Assembly: GCF_018143015.1 (NCBI RefSeq)
Contig: NC_054742.1
Span: 15,297,632 to 15,361,631 of the forward strand
Direction: 5' to 3'
DNA length: 64,000 nucleotides
Source: Lytechinus variegatus
Lineage: Eukaryota; Echinodermata; Echinoidea; Temnopleuroida; Toxopneustidae
In this document: one piece after another, positions 1 to 12,242 of the stretch
Layout of the letters: every line of letters starts with the position of its first letter
Numbering within the stretch: the stretch's first letter is position 1
Translations under genes and position numbers: made by a program
Notes under the pieces: generated by a model
Told to the model about the DNA's origin: nothing
What the model saw: only the letters and a program-made list of their open reading frames with translations
The model's database searches: none

Positions 1-3000
1 ATTCTTGCAACTAAGGGAGATTAAAATGTGACATTGAATCATTTTAGTGAGCCATTAGGAATGAAGGATGATTGTCCCCTAGAAAATTAAAAAGGACAAT
101 TGATGTTCATGGATATAACTGAATATGCCAAGTCTTTCTTTAAGCTAGGGGTATTGCTATGCCTTGATGCTGTTGACTTTGGCTCTGTCGCATATTCTTT
201 GAGTTTGTCAACATTTAATGTTGTACCAATAAAATATTGGTTTTAAATATAGCCACTGAACCATCATCCATACATGTATCATTCTCAATATGAGATTAAT
301 TGAACTTCATTACAATATGTAGTAAAACAGGGATCTGGTATCAAAAGAGCATTTTCTTTGACTTTTTTTTGTTTGTTTTATTGTGCCATTGACTTTGGAC
401 CAGCATTTACTGAAAAAGAGCATTATTATGAATCATTTAGATTCAAACACGAGTGTGTAAAGTATTTCATTGTTACCCCACCTTTGAAAGGATATTGTGC
501 TAATGTGTACTAAGATAACATTTTTAAGTCTTGCCAGCAATGTTGCCATACAACGAAAAGGTTTTTGCTTTAGAAACCCTGCTTTAGAAGGCTTACTTCA
601 TATCATTTAAGATGATGAATTGGCCATGTTACATAATCATTATATTTCTCAAAATAGCAAATTATAAGATGATTTATAAGAACACTGACCCCCCCCCTTC
701 TTTATGTGATACCCTAAATGTAAAATATCAATATCTTGTCAATAACATCAGTTATTTTAACTTTAACCATGTAAAAACAAAATAATAAGTTTCTGGTAAC
801 TTGAAGGTTTGTACACCTTTTTACATCTACCCCTTCAGATTGTAGAGAAAGATTACTTACAAGATTGTGTAACCTGAAATTTCAATGCTATGAATTCAGC
901 TGCATTTTTAAGAATTTATCACTATGTGTTTGATATCCTGTGTAAAACATTGTAATAGTTGAAATTATGTGTAACAGTGGCAAAGGTTCATCTCTGCACT
1001 TTTTTTATTCATTGTAATCAAATAGAGCAGTCAAATCAAAATAGAAATAAATTATTTTTTAAGACTTTCATTTTGATGAGATGATTGCATTAAGCATTGT
1101 TATTTTATGGTAACTAATCGTCACATAATTGTTATCTTACAATAAGGTTACTTGTCCATTAACATAATTAAATTAATTTTTTATTAGATTATCAGTGACT
1201 GGTTTTGCCAATATTTTTGGACTGGGTTGTAGTTAGGACATCTGTGTGTTGTGTTCCTTTAGATTGTGTTGTAATATAAAACATATCATTATGGTTATTA
1301 ATGGAAATCATGTATTCTGTGTTGTCTAATCTGATATTATAAGAGGCACGTCTCATATAATTGTATTCATCATGTTGTGCATTTTAGACATTTGAAGTCG
1401 CGTGTTTAGTCATTGTATGTCATGAAATTTGCCAATGAGTTGTACAGAAATTATTGTAAGATATTAGTTTTAGCTGTATTAATCATCGAATGTTTAACAA
1501 CGTTTTAGTCTTTGAATTTTATGCCATGCCATACTCATGAAGAAGGCTTTACTTGTAAGATATTAGGAATAAGATATAATGTTTGATGCCATGGTTTGAT
1601 TATTAGATGGTCATTATTCTTGATACTATAATCTGCAGTAGTGTGATGATTTAGGAGTAGACAGCATCCAACAAAGGGTCATGTGGTTTGGTAATTTAGT
1701 CATGTGATTAATCATATGATATACCATGTGATGGTAGGTATGATTTGATTATACAGAGCTGCTTTTATCGCATGCTGAATAAATGTCATCCACCTGGGAA
1801 ACATTAAATATATACATATTTCTCTTTTGTATGTTTTTATTTATGTGTGTCAGAGTTAATGTGTGAAAAATTAAAATATGTAATCCCATGAATGATTTCG
1901 GAAATCAGTCATGAAAAATTTAGTATTGCATAAAAATGTAATAATGAATATCAAAGCCCCCTAATATGAATAGACGAGAGCAAATGTAAAGTATCGAAAA
2001 ATTAACTTCATCATGATTGAAACCTGAAGATGAATTTTTACAGTTGCGAAACAATGAGAAACAATGAGTATAAAATTGAGTAAAATCCTATGAATGGCTA
2101 TTCATTTTTGAACTTTACTTCTTGCTTCTTACATTGCTCTTAATATGCTCAGAAAGATTAACAATTTTGAATTTCCACCAATCAAATTACAACTCTGATA
2201 GAACTTGTGAGATCTGTCAATTTCTTTGAACCCCAATAGTCAAATTTTCACTTCAGTTCAAGAAATATGTTCAATTTCCGGTGTTCTTGTAATAATTTAA
2301 GTTAATATATGACTTTATACCTTCATAATTATGATTATGATAAATTGCTTAACAATATTATCCAAGAAGATTTAATGAGAGGAGAGTGAAGGAGTTGTAT
2401 GTATTAAAGTTTGGTTTGCTCACATGATACAAAAAAACCTAATTTAGATGGAACCTGTCTTTGAATTCTCACTAATCAAGGCACCATGATATGTACAACT
2501 TGCAATCAAATTTGACACAGAAAATCTGATCACTTACTGGTCCCATGAACCAAATGCACTTGCAAAAATTATTTTGATTGACAATTATGGTTTAGATTGA
2601 TTGCATATATTTGTATAACGGTCATTCTATTTTGTTCCTAAATCAACTAAATATGAAAGTACTCCTTATTTAGACTAGAAAAAACTTCCACAATTCAAAT
2701 AAAACTGTACAATAATTATTGTATTATGTTTTTCAACACATCCTTATCTATGTTTCTTGTAGTCCCATTGTTGCATGTTTTCCCTCTATTATAATTACCA
2801 TTACTTTTACATTCTACAATTATGATCATGTAATTCATGTTAAGGAATTTAGTGTAATGATGTTCCCCCCCTCCATGGTGTTACCCATTGAGTAGTTCAT
2901 GTACATATATGTTGAGTCTGTAGAGTCCATAAAAGACATATTTTGGTAAGTTGGTTGTGAGACCAAAATATATTAGCATTTTGTCTATTTGCAATGATAC

Positions 3001-3934
3001 CGCCATTCTAAATTCCATGAAGAAGAGATAAAGGAAATGATAATAAACATGATGTGTGTTACATGGCTAAAATGAATGTATAAAAGCAATAAAAAAGACA
3101 TATTTCATATGGCAAAAATAATACTAAAAAGGAATAACTAGTACTCTAGAATTTTTACCAATTTGAAGCCGGCTAAGATAAAAAACTTGCGGCATTCCCT
3201 TGTGATTGAAAATAAATGAACTAACATTAAAGGATTGATGTGTAGTGTTATACAAAATTATAGGAATTCAAATTGTAGATTTTGTGTATTGGTACATAAA
3301 ACTTAATTTTATGATAAACTCATCATTTCCAACTAAATTTTATCAAAATATTCCACTGAATTTTTATAAATGTGAAAGTTCACCCTTATGAGCAGAATAG
3401 TAAGAGAAATTAAATTAGGCAAATTTGAATAATTAGAACGCTGAATAAGAAATTTTCAAAAATATACACTAATGTACTACTATTTTGTAAAAAGTAATCA
3501 CATTATTTGTGACTTCCTTCTAGCCCTATTGTAATGTATAATTAATATGGATAAACACAAGCTCTTATCAGTGTCAAGACTCCTGGTTTTTATTTTGAAT
3601 AGAAGACATTTGGTCATTTTTTCATTGTTTTCTCTGGGTTTCCTCCATATTTATATTATTTACAGTACAACACATAACCATTGAAATTTAGATCAACAAT
3701 TTGTTCTATCTCGTTTCACCTAAAATTATTTGAAAGCCAAAAGATATACTTAACTTCAAATATTATCATCAAACATAGATAAATATATGTTTCTATATCT
3801 ATTATCTCAATACAAATATTTTGTAACTTTGGGGAATTTAAAGTGAAATTCCTAGCAATGAACATAATTGTTGTAGAGTTTTAACTGATTATTATATTCC
3901 TTCTGAAAAGCAATCTTTTCTTTCTTTTTCCTAG
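1..3934. other. AT-rich stretch without a supported gene
   Basis: No coding exon, RNA gene or clear mobile element was recognised. The sequence is AT-rich and somewhat T-rich on the plus strand. It carries an AATAAA at 1778-1783. If the candidate terminal exon at 3935 is real, this stretch would be its upstream intron; otherwise it is a long 3' UTR or intergenic DNA. Confidence 0.5.
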
Positions 3935-3995
3935 GTTGTCACTAGAAGTGAATGGTTTTACAGGTCTTGGTATGCCAGGTGTAGGGGTCTTTTAA
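3935..3995 (+). CDS. Candidate terminal coding exon of an unidentified gene (partial)
   Basis: A strong acceptor, a pyrimidine-rich tract ending in ctag at 3931-3934, is followed by an open frame of 19 codons to a TAA at 3993-3995. The peptide ends GFTGLGMPGVGVF. A second frame stays open for about 48 codons, so the frame is not settled. A plausible polyadenylation signal (AATAAA, 4732-4737) lies about 740 bases downstream. No family was recognised, and the upstream exons would lie in 1-3900 or outside the window. The only direct evidence is the acceptor and the stop. Confidence 0.25.
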
Positions 3996-6900
3996 ACATC
4001 TCAACCCTCCTACCTCTATCACCTCCCTTCTTCACATCCTACAGTGGGTTGTTCAATCCGGACCAATCAACATTCTTCTCATAGCTCCTGTGCAATGTCA
4101 TGCACAGAAGCTCCTGGCCTACTGTACTTCATAGGTAGTCAACTTATTTTTAGTTAGGCCACGATTATGCACTTGAGTTGTGGTTTGTAAAACAGAACTA
4201 TGCATCATATAAATATCATGCTACATAGTTTTTTTTTGGTTTGTTTTGTCTGAATATGTGACTAAATATCAGAACTCCTATTTGTATGCATTATGTCACA
4301 ATTGAATTAAGCTTATTTTGTATTACAAATGTATTGACAGGTCAGTAAAGAACTGTAATCAGCTAGATACAATAACAGGGTGGCTAATGCTTTATCATAG
4401 AGATATATATATTGATATACATCTCTATGTGCTTTATCTATATCCATCAGCTTAAGATATAAGATATACAGTATTTCTAAATTCAGTCAATGTATCCTTG
4501 TGACTTTTCTTCTTTCCATTCGTACAAGGAATGGTTTATGAGAAAGAAAGGGCCTATATGTTCATGAAACTAATAGTCACAGTTAGATGAGATTTTCAAC
4601 ATGTTTATACATGGATTTATTGGTTATGTATTTTATGAAACAGATATTATTTGATCTTGTATAATCGGATATTGATGTTGATATCAGATGATTATCAAAT
4701 GTTCTAATTAACCAAAAAGATGCTTCCAATGAATAAAGTCAAGAACTAATAATGACATTGAAATATTTTACTGGAAGAGTATGTATGGAACATTTTGTTA
4801 TGTTTCTAAGCGGAATAAGAGTGCAACCGTCCAAGATGGTAACTTGGTGAATCCAAACGTGTAATCAAGCAATCATTGTAAAACTTCATGTAAAGTGTTT
4901 TTTTTTCAACTTGTACAGATATGAAAAGAAAGTAGAGCATATAAAACATTATCAAGTGATGAGTGATGAAAGTAATATTATATGTTACATGTACTTAAAT
5001 ATATTTCAGTTTATGAGGAAGTGTTTCTAAAAAACTAGCATTATAACTTTTCTTAATCTAGATGAGTATTCTAAACAAGGTGACCGATATGTGAGTAAAA
5101 TGTATACTAGACTAGAACGATCTGGAAGTAACTTGGTAAAATAAAATACATGTTTTTTCCAATTTTGTATATCTTTCTCCCTCTCTTCCTTCATCATTCT
5201 TCTCCTTCATCTTCTTTGTTTCTTCATTTATTGTCATGAAGAAGTATATTAGTATTAGAAGTATTTGTAGGATTATATCATAATAGGATAGGTAAAAGAT
5301 AAATGTATCAGAGATTTTCTGAAGTTTCAAAAGAAAATGCTGAAATATGCTGACAGCATTGTACAAAGAAATAGTAAATATTTGTATTCATATATCATTA
5401 TTAATATTATGCAACTATGTGGAGTTGTGTAAATTTTAGCCAACACAAAAATCCAATACTTCATGAAGCGCAATAATCTGGTACGTCTTTTTGTCAATTT
5501 GAAACAGAAACTTGTACCAGGCATGTTTGAATTGAAATAATTATATGTAAAAGTATCTTTATCATTAATAAAAATCGCTGTTTAAGATGTTAAGTACTAA
5601 GATAGTTTTAGAATTATACTTCACTAGGATAATTTGATTAACTACAATTTAATGACAAAAAAAGACTTGTATAATGATCTAATTAATAGCTTGCCATCCA
5701 ATATAAACTTTCAAACATGTTAAAATCACAGTACACTCTATGAAGACATACCTGAATGTATTAAAGAAACTGCCTCATCACCCTTCCCCCCCCAAAAAAA
5801 AAAAGAAGAAGAAGAAGAAAAATAATTAAACACAGAGGTACATACAGGAGCAGTGATTTTGGTGAGATGGAACACAAAAATTCACTACCCAAAAATGTTT
5901 TGAGAGGCCAAAGCAGGATAATTTATGGTGAATACCAGAATAGCAAGATTATAATGTAGAAATATTATTCCAAAAATTCAGATGAGATGCAAAGTTCTGA
6001 AGATTCTTCCATTTGTTATGGCTCCACAATAATTGCAAAATTATATATTTTTCTGTATATATAGTGAACCTCAGGATATTTTATTTTACAGCAGATTAAA
6101 ATCAAATTGCACAATATACCATATAAGTCACCCAGTTTCAGAATTTGATAATGTTATAGTTCACATAATGTGTTCAACTATTTCAGTTCTTATACATTTT
6201 TAATTGAAAAATATTAGCTTAACGGATTTAATGGGAAGTATGAGATTTTCCCACATACAATATTTTCCCTCAGTACGTTCTCCTTTAATTGCATGTTATT
6301 GTATAAAAAAATAATTGGCATGACAATAAAGTATTATTGCTCCACAAACAGAGCATAAATTTAAGGTTTTTTCCCTCAATTGAACCAACCCCTCCCCAAT
6401 GTTCTTAGTGCCAGCAGAATCACCTCTACCCCCCCCCCCCCCCCCGCTCTCTCTCCCATCCTCTTTGTTTAGGGTGTTATATTGAAGCTTCTAGATACTA
6501 GAAAATATGAAATATATTAGTTTTACTTTTCTCTTTTCTTTCTGGATTTTCAAAAGCAGCAATAACTACATTTTGAGAAAAAGAAACACATTAGTAAGTC
6601 ACCTTATCAATAATACCCCCCCCCCCTACTCAAAGGTCATCTTTAGATGCATAATAAGGCCTGTATTTCTTTTCAGAATGATAAGAAGTAAGATTTTTTA
6701 ACAAGTTGCTGCTATAAATACAGCTTATAAAGTTGATTGAATGTATATCATTTGTTGTATTTTTCATGTTTCATAGTTTTCTATGCAAAGTAAAGATTGT
6801 TATTTATGAGTAATATGAAGTCCTTATAAAAGAGAGATAAGATTCAATCATATTTTCATTATCTGAAATTTATTTAATAAGTCTGTTCTATGATAAATCT

Positions 6901-7879
6901 AAATTTTCAAAGTACTGAATGTTGTCATCTTGGAAATAGACAAGCAGCTATATACTGTATATATATATATTTCACTGGTAATTCATTATACATGTATGCT
7001 GTATTTTGGACAAAGGCTTAAACATCAATCACCCGTTGCAGTGGATGATTTCATGTTTGGTGTTTTGCTAGTATTGAGGTTGGTGTTCAAACTTCTAATG
7101 TGAATTTACAAAAATGATCCAAATCACATTGATACACATAATATAGACACCTAGTCGGAGTATTAGCTTTATTTTAAAATTTGGTGCTGAGTTGAAATGA
7201 AAATTGGTCCATGACCATAATAAAAGATTAACACCAAACTTGAAAACACCCATTGTGGCTAGCCCTAGTAACACATGATAGTGAGACTTTGATTATTTGT
7301 GTGTGTATTTTGTCTCGTATTCACCCATTCAATTTTGACATGTAAGTACTGAAACTTCCAAAAATATCACAAGATTATTTATATTTATATATTCAGTGGA
7401 ACTGACTGAAAATTGTTCTGCTGGTTATTCCCTCAAAAAAAGTTTTTTTTAACTCTTTTTAATAAAAATCAAAATAATCGTGTTCCACTTCAAATAAAAC
7501 TTATTATCCCATTCCTTACAGTATATCTTTAAATGACAAATGTTATGTTTGTTTCATGTGTTGATAGAGTTGTAAAGAAATTGAAAACAAGATATGTGAT
7601 TGTAGAAGAGATAGAAAGGACTTTCTTTTTATTGTATAGGCTGATAACAGACATCATAGAACTCTGTTCGCCAACTCAGATATTTATTTGCTGTATTTTG
7701 TGCCAAGGTTTTATGGAAGATGAAAATAGGGAAAACATTTATTCCAGGAGTGTGTGTTTATCATTTGATATGCTGAATAAAATTAGATATTCAAATAATC
7801 GCTGTTTGTGCTGTGTTATGTGTACACGTGATTTTATTCTGTTTTAACAATTGCAAATTAATTGACATATTGATGTGAA
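3996..7879. other. AT-rich stretch, possible 3' UTR then nothing recognised
   Basis: The first about 740 bases could be the 3' UTR of the candidate exon at 3935. The rest holds short simple repeats: GAA units near 5803-5819, a C run near 6430-6445, a second C run near 6617-6627 and a TA run near 6956-6970. The small open frames look like chance in AT-rich DNA. Confidence 0.45.
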
Positions 7880-8313
7880 TTAAAGGTCAAGTCCACCCCA
7901 GAAAAATGTTGATTTAAATGAATAGAAAAAAATCAAATTAACACATCGCTGAAAATTTCGTAAAAATCGGATGAAAAATAAGAAAGTTAATTATAACATT
8001 TTAAAGTTTCACTTATTTTTCACAAAACAGTGATATGCACAACTCAGTGACATTCAATTGAATGCTCAAATCACTATTTATTTTGTTTTTTATTGTTTGA
8101 ATTATACAATATTTCATTTTTTTACAGATTTGACACTAGGGACCAACTTGACTGAATAATAAAGTTTTGAGCAATGCTAGTTCCACATGTTCATTGAGGA
8201 ATCAATCGTTGTTTCACTTGACAATGAGGAGATTAGAATATTTGATATTTCATGTAATAAAATACAAAAGAAATAGTGGATGACGTCATCAGTCATTTGC
8301 ATACAGACCAGGC
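7880..8313 (+). mobile_element. TTAA-type MITE, 3' end missing
   Basis: The left end is TTAA (7880-7883) followed by AGGTCAAGTCCACCCC, typical of the short foldback elements seen elsewhere in this window. The matching right inverted end is absent, and the sequence runs straight into the TTCCGAAGGTTCG array near 8313. The body contains a TGACGTCA word near 8281. The element is non-coding and probably truncated by the neighbouring repeat. Confidence 0.55.
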
Positions 8314-8515
8314 GTATACATTCGTAATTCCGAAGCTTCGTTATTCCAAAGGTTCGGATATTCCGAAGGTTCGTTAATCTGAAAGCGAAATAAGGTTCGT
8401 TGTTCCGAAGGTTCGACAATCCGAAAACGAAATGAGGTTTGTTGTTCCGAAGGTTCGTTAATCCGAAAACGAAATAGGGTTCGTTTATCCGAGGACGAAA
8501 TGAGGTTCGTTGTTC
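8314..8515. repeat. Tandem array built on TTCCGAAGGTTCG
   Basis: About six degenerate copies of a unit containing TTCCGAAGGTTCG, followed by AATCCGAAAACGAAAT-like spacers, run in one direction. TTCCGAA and TTCGTT/AACGAA words alternate, so each unit is partly palindromic. The array interrupts the end of the MITE on its left. No open frame is of interest. Confidence 0.8.
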
Positions 8516-9272
8516 ATGACACCTCTTTTCCTATTTACATTCATCAAAATATTCTGTAGAATGTCTTCAGTTTTAGGTTGAAAGATCTTATTCCTGAATT
8601 AATTACACAGTGAAATCGGATTTATTTATTTTATTTATTTCACATCTTTATACAGGATAACAAATTCAGCTATACGAGATAAAAACATTAACAAAGATAA
8701 AAAGCTGGTTTGCAATTGGACCCTGTTAATTAAAATACATACAAAATTATTCATAATCTTTTACCTCAACTTCATTTATTTTGATTATATTTGGCGAGTT
8801 GTAGTAGTAGTCTTAGAAATTCAGACTTGATTAAATTAGATGAGGAAAAACCATACTAGCTAATTTTGTTATGTCAATTTTTAGGGGAATTTCATTTGAC
8901 TTACCATGTATGAGCGATGCCGAGTGAAATCTCCGGAGGGTGACTGGTGGATGTACCTTTATCTCTTGGCCAATAGTATAGGGTGAGTTAGTTGGTAGGA
9001 TGGCCAAGTTATGGTTATTTTGTTATGATTTACATGTATAATAATAAGGCAAAACTTTTTAAATATTACGATGTGCTTAAAAAGAATGATTTAATCAGTG
9101 CTGTATTATTATTATCATTGTGTAATTGGAATATATATTTTTGTAATAATTAAGACTTCATTGAAAAGTGATTAATAATTCTTAGTAATGAGCAAGAAAT
9201 GAAATAATGTACATTTGCATGCATTTTTTGGGGGTATAATTTCTACGGGTTATTTAATTAAATCCATGATTA
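8516..9272. other. No gene seen; possible LINE 3'-tail fragment
   Basis: A TTTA-rich piece followed by cacatctttatacag (about 8624-8730) resembles the 3' end of the LINE at 30205, in the same orientation. The similarity is short and unproven. Nothing else was recognised. Confidence 0.35.
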
Positions 9273-9277
9273 CATAT

Positions 9278-10261
9278 CAGGGGCGGATCCAGCTTTCGCC
9301 AATAGGGGGGCCGAAAATATTGTGATCAACATTTTTCTCGATTGGCCGCTACAATCTGGCTTTTTTTTTTGGTTTTTCAGGGGGTAGTCCTAACTAAAGA
9401 CTGAATTCTTAAGTATATGTTAGTTTTTATTGCTATAAAAAATATAAGGTATCTGTGCACTCTTAATATATAATGCGAGCGCGAAGCGCGAGCCAAAAAT
9501 CTTTGATACTTTATGTCCTTGGAACTGAAGAATCAGAGCAGTTAATATAATCATGAACAAAGATAAGTATCCAACTAAACAATGCGAGCGCGAAGCGCGA
9601 GCCGAAATTTTATCATATAGTAACGTGAAAAGTGACTCAATTAGGACTGTTTTAGTGATTAATGGAGAGGATACAAGTATCACCAATTTAATAATGAGAG
9701 TGCGAAGCATGAGCTTAATTTTTTGATATACTGACATGATAAAGGAGCATTTTGACATATTTTCAAAGAGCATATGTTTTTCACAAATCAAACGATGCGA
9801 GCGCGCAGCGCGAGCTGAACATTTTGATACACATTAACAATTTGTGTAAATCAAACAAAATAATGAAAGACTGATGTGCGAGCTAAAAAATGTGTGCAAA
9901 TTGATATCAGAACTGGATATATTGTATATATATTGGTTATATATTAGTGTCATTTAACCCTCTTGAATGGGATTCATTTCACAGGCAATGCAAGCGCGAA
10001 GCGCGAGCGAAAAATTTTGTATAAGCGAGCGAAAAATTTTGTATAAAATCTATTTTCCAATTCTTCCCCTCACCTTTTTTTTTTCCTTTCGAGTTCGGGC
10101 TGGTCGTTACGAGGCTGTAAATTACACATCATGGGTAAAATACCTCTTTCTTACTTTTCTTTCTGTTTTTCGTAGTTTCTATCAATGTAAAGAGTACACT
10201 TTTTCTGCAGGTTGTAAAAAAATAGGGGGGCCGGCTCGGCCCCCTCCTGGATCCGCGCCTG
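9278..10261. mobile_element. Non-autonomous DNA element with GCGAGCGCGAAGCGCGAGC copies inside
   Basis: The ends are near-perfect inverted repeats: CAGGGGCGGATCC at 9278-9290, and GGATCCGCGCCTG at 10249-10261. They are flanked on both sides by CATAT (9273-9277 and 10262-10266), a 5-base target duplication. Inside are reiterated copies of a GCGAGCGCGAAGCGCGAGC word at about 9474, 9584, 9692, 9796 and 9988, roughly 100 bases apart for the first four. A further relic of the word lies outside at about 10491. The two ORFs over 110 codons that cross it show no domain. It is a short, non-coding cut-and-paste type element. Confidence 0.8.
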
Positions 10262-10688
10262 CATATATTATCATGCATTTGATGAATGAAATACAATATA
10301 TCAAGATATGATTGGATCAGTATTGATGAACTATTACATTCATTGTATACGTATTATTTCCTTTATTTATAAGGGTTTTTCCTTGTTTTGTATGTTCTAC
10401 CCAGCTTTCAATAAATGGCTGACCCATCCCTACTCCCCTGTGCACTTTCAACTGCGCTCTGCCGCCCCTGATCTCATTAAACGGGTAATACGAGCGCGAA
10501 GCACAACTTACACTCTTTAAACAAATCGGTCAAATTGACTAGACCAGTAGTCACGGTGGTGCAACTGATTTGTCTTGTCACATTTCTGACATATATTCTA
10601 GTCAGAAATAACTGTTCTAGTAGAATATTAGAAAATAGTCAAATATGACTAGAATAACAGTTGCATCCAGCTGATCCTATTAACTAGC
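10262..10688. other. No gene seen; short GACTAG-rich repeats
   Basis: This short AT-rich stretch has a cgagcgcgaag relic (about 10491) and several GACTAG/CTAGTC words (10530-10670) that form weak inverted repeats. Nothing coding was found. Confidence 0.4.
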
Positions 10689-10922
10689 GCCCTTTGGCAA
10701 GGCGTCAATCCACACTTTGCCACTCTCACCCATGCAGGTGCTAATTGGGTACCAGTAGGAAACAACCGTCATTGTGGTTGGTTTAGCAAGTTTGCGCTAG
10801 GCTGCTTGGAATGCTCCCGGGAATGCTATGAATCCAGTGACCGGGTAATAATTGTGAAGCGCTTTGAACAGTTGTAGATTTATATAATAAAGCGCTTTAT
10901 AAATGCTAATTATTATTAATAA
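10689..10922 (+). mobile_element. SINE-like element
   Basis: The block contains the words GGCAAGGCGTCAATCCACA, AATTGGGTACC and AAGCGCTTTATAAATGC, and ends in an (ATT)n tail. I recognise these words from abundant short retroposons of marine invertebrates. The AATGGGTACC-like part is also typical of the body that follows the tRNA-derived head seen at 25043. No polymerase III A/B box is evident here, so this copy is either headless or another subfamily. Confidence 0.6.
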
Positions 10923-11201
10923 TCAGCATTTGCAACTACTTCATATAACTTGACTGGCTCAAGAGCAAATGGAACTTTTTTCCATTAACCCCCCCCCCCT
11001 AAATTAAAAAGAGAGATTGTTAGGTTCCAGTTAGACCAAGTTTACTTTTCAGCAATCAAGAGAGGGCCCACACCAAAATGAGCTCAAAAATAAAGTTTTT
11101 GAGCGCTCTAAAAAGCAATATTCCTAAAGGACGAACAAGTCCATGCACCCCACTAATAGGCTTTTCAAATTGCATTTAATCCCGGGATTATGAGGGAAGT
11201 A
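10923..11201. other. No gene seen
   Basis: The stretch is short and AT-rich with a C run near 10990. No repeat or gene was recognised. Confidence 0.4.
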
Positions 11202-11297
11202 CGTGGGCTGAGCTTAACCTCGGGAAAATGGTGGGGCTAAGACCCCCCCCTTAATAGTCCCACCAATTTCCCAAGGTTAGGCTTAGCTAGCCCACTT
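11202..11297. repeat. Imperfect hairpin of about 96 bases
   Basis: GTGGGCTGAGCTTAACC on the left pairs with GGTTAGGCTTAGCTAGCCCAC on the right with small bulges. Inside it GGGAAAATGGTGGG pairs with CCCACCAATTTCCC. The loop is a C run. The shape fits a small foldback MITE; no function is implied. Confidence 0.6.
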
Positions 11298-11909
11298 CGT
11301 TTTCACACTACACGTTTTAGCAAAGTTGACTAGCACCATAGACTAGAGATGTATACTAATTATTAGTATATAAACTATGACTAGCACGTATTAATACAGT
11401 TCCCAGCAGCGATTTTTAATTTCTGGTATTCTTGTTTGGTTCTCTTAAAGATACCGTATACGGTACGCGTATGTGGTATACGTTTTCTGTCGTATCCCCG
11501 GCCTTTTATCATGTATCAGGTTAAGGATTATTTAGCGGTTTGATTATACAGGAAAACTGCTCTATATGAATGAAGAAATATGCTGCCGACGAGGACGCGA
11601 GAGCCACAGACTCCATGTTAATCGTAGGTATTAAAAACGTAGGCCAAATCGTGGTTTTGGGAACCACTCGTAGATTTGTGTACGCGCACTTGTGTACAAA
11701 GTGAATGGCGGTGGAAATAGGGAACCGTGCGTGTGACTAAATAAAGCACTGCTGTATGAAGTGAACGGTGGTTCCCTATGCCAAAACGTATTTGAGCTTT
11801 CTTTAAAGTGAATAGTTTTTGAGGGAATAAAGAAGATAACTTTGTAGTTTGGGAACCCAGGCCAGGCATTAATTGATCAGGGAGGGAGCTCCTGCCCGCT
11901 TAGGCAGGT
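11298..11909. other. No gene seen; short palindromes
   Basis: The stretch contains the perfect palindrome ACCGTATACGGT near 11452 and scattered GACTAG words. The 83-codon minus-strand ORF (11618-11869) has no recognisable domain and starts next to a repeat, so it was not called. Confidence 0.4.
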
Positions 11910-12242
11910 CGGAGCCCAGGGGCCGATTGCACGAAAAGGGTCTTTCCAAGGACCGTCTTTCGTGTACGTGTCGCCCATCTTTTATGATGCGCCATGTGAA
12001 AAGCATTTTAAATAAATCATCTGCAAACATATTCATTCGTTCGTTAAAATAAACAATATTTGTTTATGAAATGATGTGATATATTATGAAATTGTATAAA
12101 ATTTGATTGAAAAGCAAGCTAACGAATCTTATTCTTTATCGTAAATTTAAAAAACACCCCGCTTATAGCGTAACATAAAAGATGGCGACACGAAAGACGG
12201 TCCTTGGAAAGACCATTTCGTGCAATCGGCCCCTGGGCTCCG
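11910..12242. mobile_element. MITE with long (~70 bp) inverted ends
   Basis: The left arm runs from CGGAGCCCAGGGGCCGATTG (11910) to about 11985. It is mirrored by the right arm from about 12170 to AATCGGCCCCTGGGCTCCG (ending 12242). The arms match along CACGAAA, CTTTCCAAGGACCGTCTTTCG and the CATCTTTTATG stretch with only small indels. The spacer of about 190 bases is AT-rich. There is no coding capacity. Its right terminus is shared with the left terminus of the next element. Confidence 0.85.

Noticed and set aside
9420..10311. ORFs of 123 and 114 codons
   Set aside because: They lie within the CATAT-flanked non-coding element and run through its repeated GC words; no domain.
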